From Verrucomicrobiota bacterium (GTDB lineage Bacteria; Verrucomicrobiota; Kiritimatiellia; B70-G9): 14,264 nt of DNA. The notes under the pieces are model-generated. The model had not been told where the DNA came from. It was given only the letters and a program-made list of their open reading frames with translations, and ran no database searches. Positions 13,445-14,264 of this stretch are shown here, piece by piece (positions within the stretch are counted from its first letter, which is position 1; every line of letters starts with the position of its first letter). The position numbers and the translations under genes are program-made. Where the stretch lies: the NCBI GenBank assembly GCA_003641465.1, contig QNAJ01000012.1, positions 1 through 14,264 of the forward strand, written 5' to 3'.

Positions 13445-14264
13445 GTGCAGCGCGAAATCAAAGAGCTTGCCGACGGGAATTTCGATCTGCTGGTCATAGG
13501 AGGTGGTATCAACGGGCTGGCGATTGCGTGGGAAGCCTCCCTGCGCGGTCTTCGAGTCGCTCTTGTCGAGAGAGAGGATTTCGGGGCCAAGACTTCCTCC
13601 GCATCATTGAAGATCGTCCACGGCGGCCTTCGCTACCTACAGCATCTTGACCTGCGGCGGATGCGCGAGTCTATCCGGGAGCGGAGCACCCTGCTGCGCG
13701 TCGCGCCCCACCTGGTGTATCCTTTACCTTTTCTGGTTCCCACCTATGGACATCTGCTCAAGGGTCCCGAACTGATGGCCGCCGCGGTAATAGCCAATGA
13801 GATCATCAGCTTCGATCGGAATCGGTACGTCCGCGATCCGGCACGCCGACTCCCCGGCGGTCGAATATTCCTCCCGCGGGCCGAGTGCCGCGACCTGGTC
13901 CCCGGGATTCCGGAAAAAGGGCTGACCGGCGGTGTGCTGTTCTACGACGCCCAGATGTACAGCGCCGAAAGGTTGAATATGGCGTTCGCCCTTTCAGCCT
14001 CCGAGCAGGGTGCCGTGCTGGTGAACTACGCCGAGGTCACCGGATTTGAGCGCCGGGGCGGACGCATTGCCGCCGCCGTGGTTCGTGACAGGACCAGTGG
14101 CGCGGATTTCCTCGTCCGGGCGGACATGTACGTGAATAGTACCGGTCCCTGGTCCGACATTGTGCTGGGTCTGCTTGAGAGCCGGAATCCCCGCCGGATT
14201 GTCCGGCGGTCCAAGGGCATTCAGATCGTCGCCCGGCCGCTGACTCGTGGTCCGGCGGTGGCTC
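13445..14264 (+). CDS. glpD: FAD-dependent glycerol-3-phosphate dehydrogenase, aerobic type (3' end cut)
   Basis: This entry shows the first 273 residues of a GlpD-like flavoprotein, which oxidises sn-glycerol 3-phosphate to dihydroxyacetone phosphate and passes electrons to the membrane quinone pool. The Rossmann FAD-binding motif is LLVIGGGINGLAIAWEASLR (15-34), followed by the second-strand acid VALVEREDFGAKTSSAS (38-54) and the family hallmark KIVHGGLRYLQ (56-66). YDAQMYSAERL (167-177) and VNSTGPWSD (230-238) are also typical of the family. The segment SKGIQIV (256-262) replaces the commoner SKG.H(I/L)V. GTG at 13445 is chosen: GAGG (13431-13434) lies ten bases upstream and it is the only sensible start before the dinucleotide-binding strand. 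It sits 12 bases after jag, so it is probably in the same transcript. Distinguishing GlpD from related FAD oxidoreductases would need the missing C-terminus. Confidence 0.88.
   Translation, partial: MQREIKELADGNFDLLVIGGGINGLAIAWEASLRGLRVALVEREDFGAKTSSASLKIVHGGLRYLQHLDLRRMRESIRERSTLLRVAPHLVYPLPFLVPTYGHLLKGPELMAAAVIANEIISFDRNRYVRDPARRLPGGRIFLPRAECRDLVPGIPEKGLTGGVLFYDAQMYSAERLNMAFALSASEQGAVLVNYAEVTGFERRGGRIAAAVVRDRTSGADFLVRADMYVNSTGPWSDIVLGLLESRNPRRIVRRSKGIQIVARPLTRGPAVA

Noticed and set aside
1..14264. CRISPR array, insertion sequence, phage or defence island
   Set aside because: No direct repeat-spacer pattern, transposase, integrase, terminal inverted repeats or toxin/defence motifs were seen. 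The gene content is housekeeping plus a polysaccharide operon.

Overview
The window is a GC-rich bacterial chromosome segment. It holds 15 recognisable protein-coding genes (the two at the window edges are cut) and no rRNA, tRNA, CRISPR array or insertion sequence that I can see. It looks like core chromosome, with a few lineage-specific genes between housekeeping ones. The organism cannot be named from the sequence. A Gram-negative-type cell envelope is suggested by a lipoprotein, a YidC with a large periplasmic domain and a surface-polysaccharide gene group. The TGS-kinase fusion and the peculiar K-K-[ST]-V-R-V peptide proteins make me think of the PVC side of the tree (Kiritimatiellota/Verrucomicrobiota-like). 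That placement is inference only. REGION 1 (1-2524): a minus-strand gene for a low-complexity protein runs off the left edge. It carries about eight copies of a short basic motif followed by the start of a membrane helix. It diverges from a small lipoprotein gene and an EamA/DMT-type exporter gene. REGION 2 (2525-5354, minus strand): a probable surface-polysaccharide operon, read as a small coiled-coil/amphipathic protein, a GT4 glycosyltransferase and a second GT4 glycosyltransferase. REGION 3 (5549-7371, plus strand): a zinc-ribbon protein that resembles a small GTPase lacking its P-loop and ends in the same motif as the region 1 protein, then tsaE and tsaB, two components of the tRNA t6A37 machinery. 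REGION 4 (7365-9047, minus): a TGS/SAD-uridine-kinase-like fusion, convergent with and overlapping tsaB. It is divergent from a degenerate SAM-methyltransferase-like gene (9185-10003). REGION 5 (10004-14264, plus): a roughly 290-base intergenic stretch with a TTGACA promoter element and four inverted repeats leads into the ribosome/membrane-biogenesis operon rpmH-rnpA-yidD-yidC-jag. These genes are joined by very short gaps or overlapping stop/start codons. glpD (cut by the right edge) follows immediately. The usual flanking partners dnaA (upstream) and mnmE (downstream) are not here. The most unusual material is the shared basic motif linking the left-edge protein to the zinc-ribbon protein, the probable zinc-ribbon insertion in a pseudo-GTPase fold, the hairpin-rich rpmH leader, and the rnpA frame that stays open through the whole of rpmH. 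I do not see a complete new defence or mobile system.
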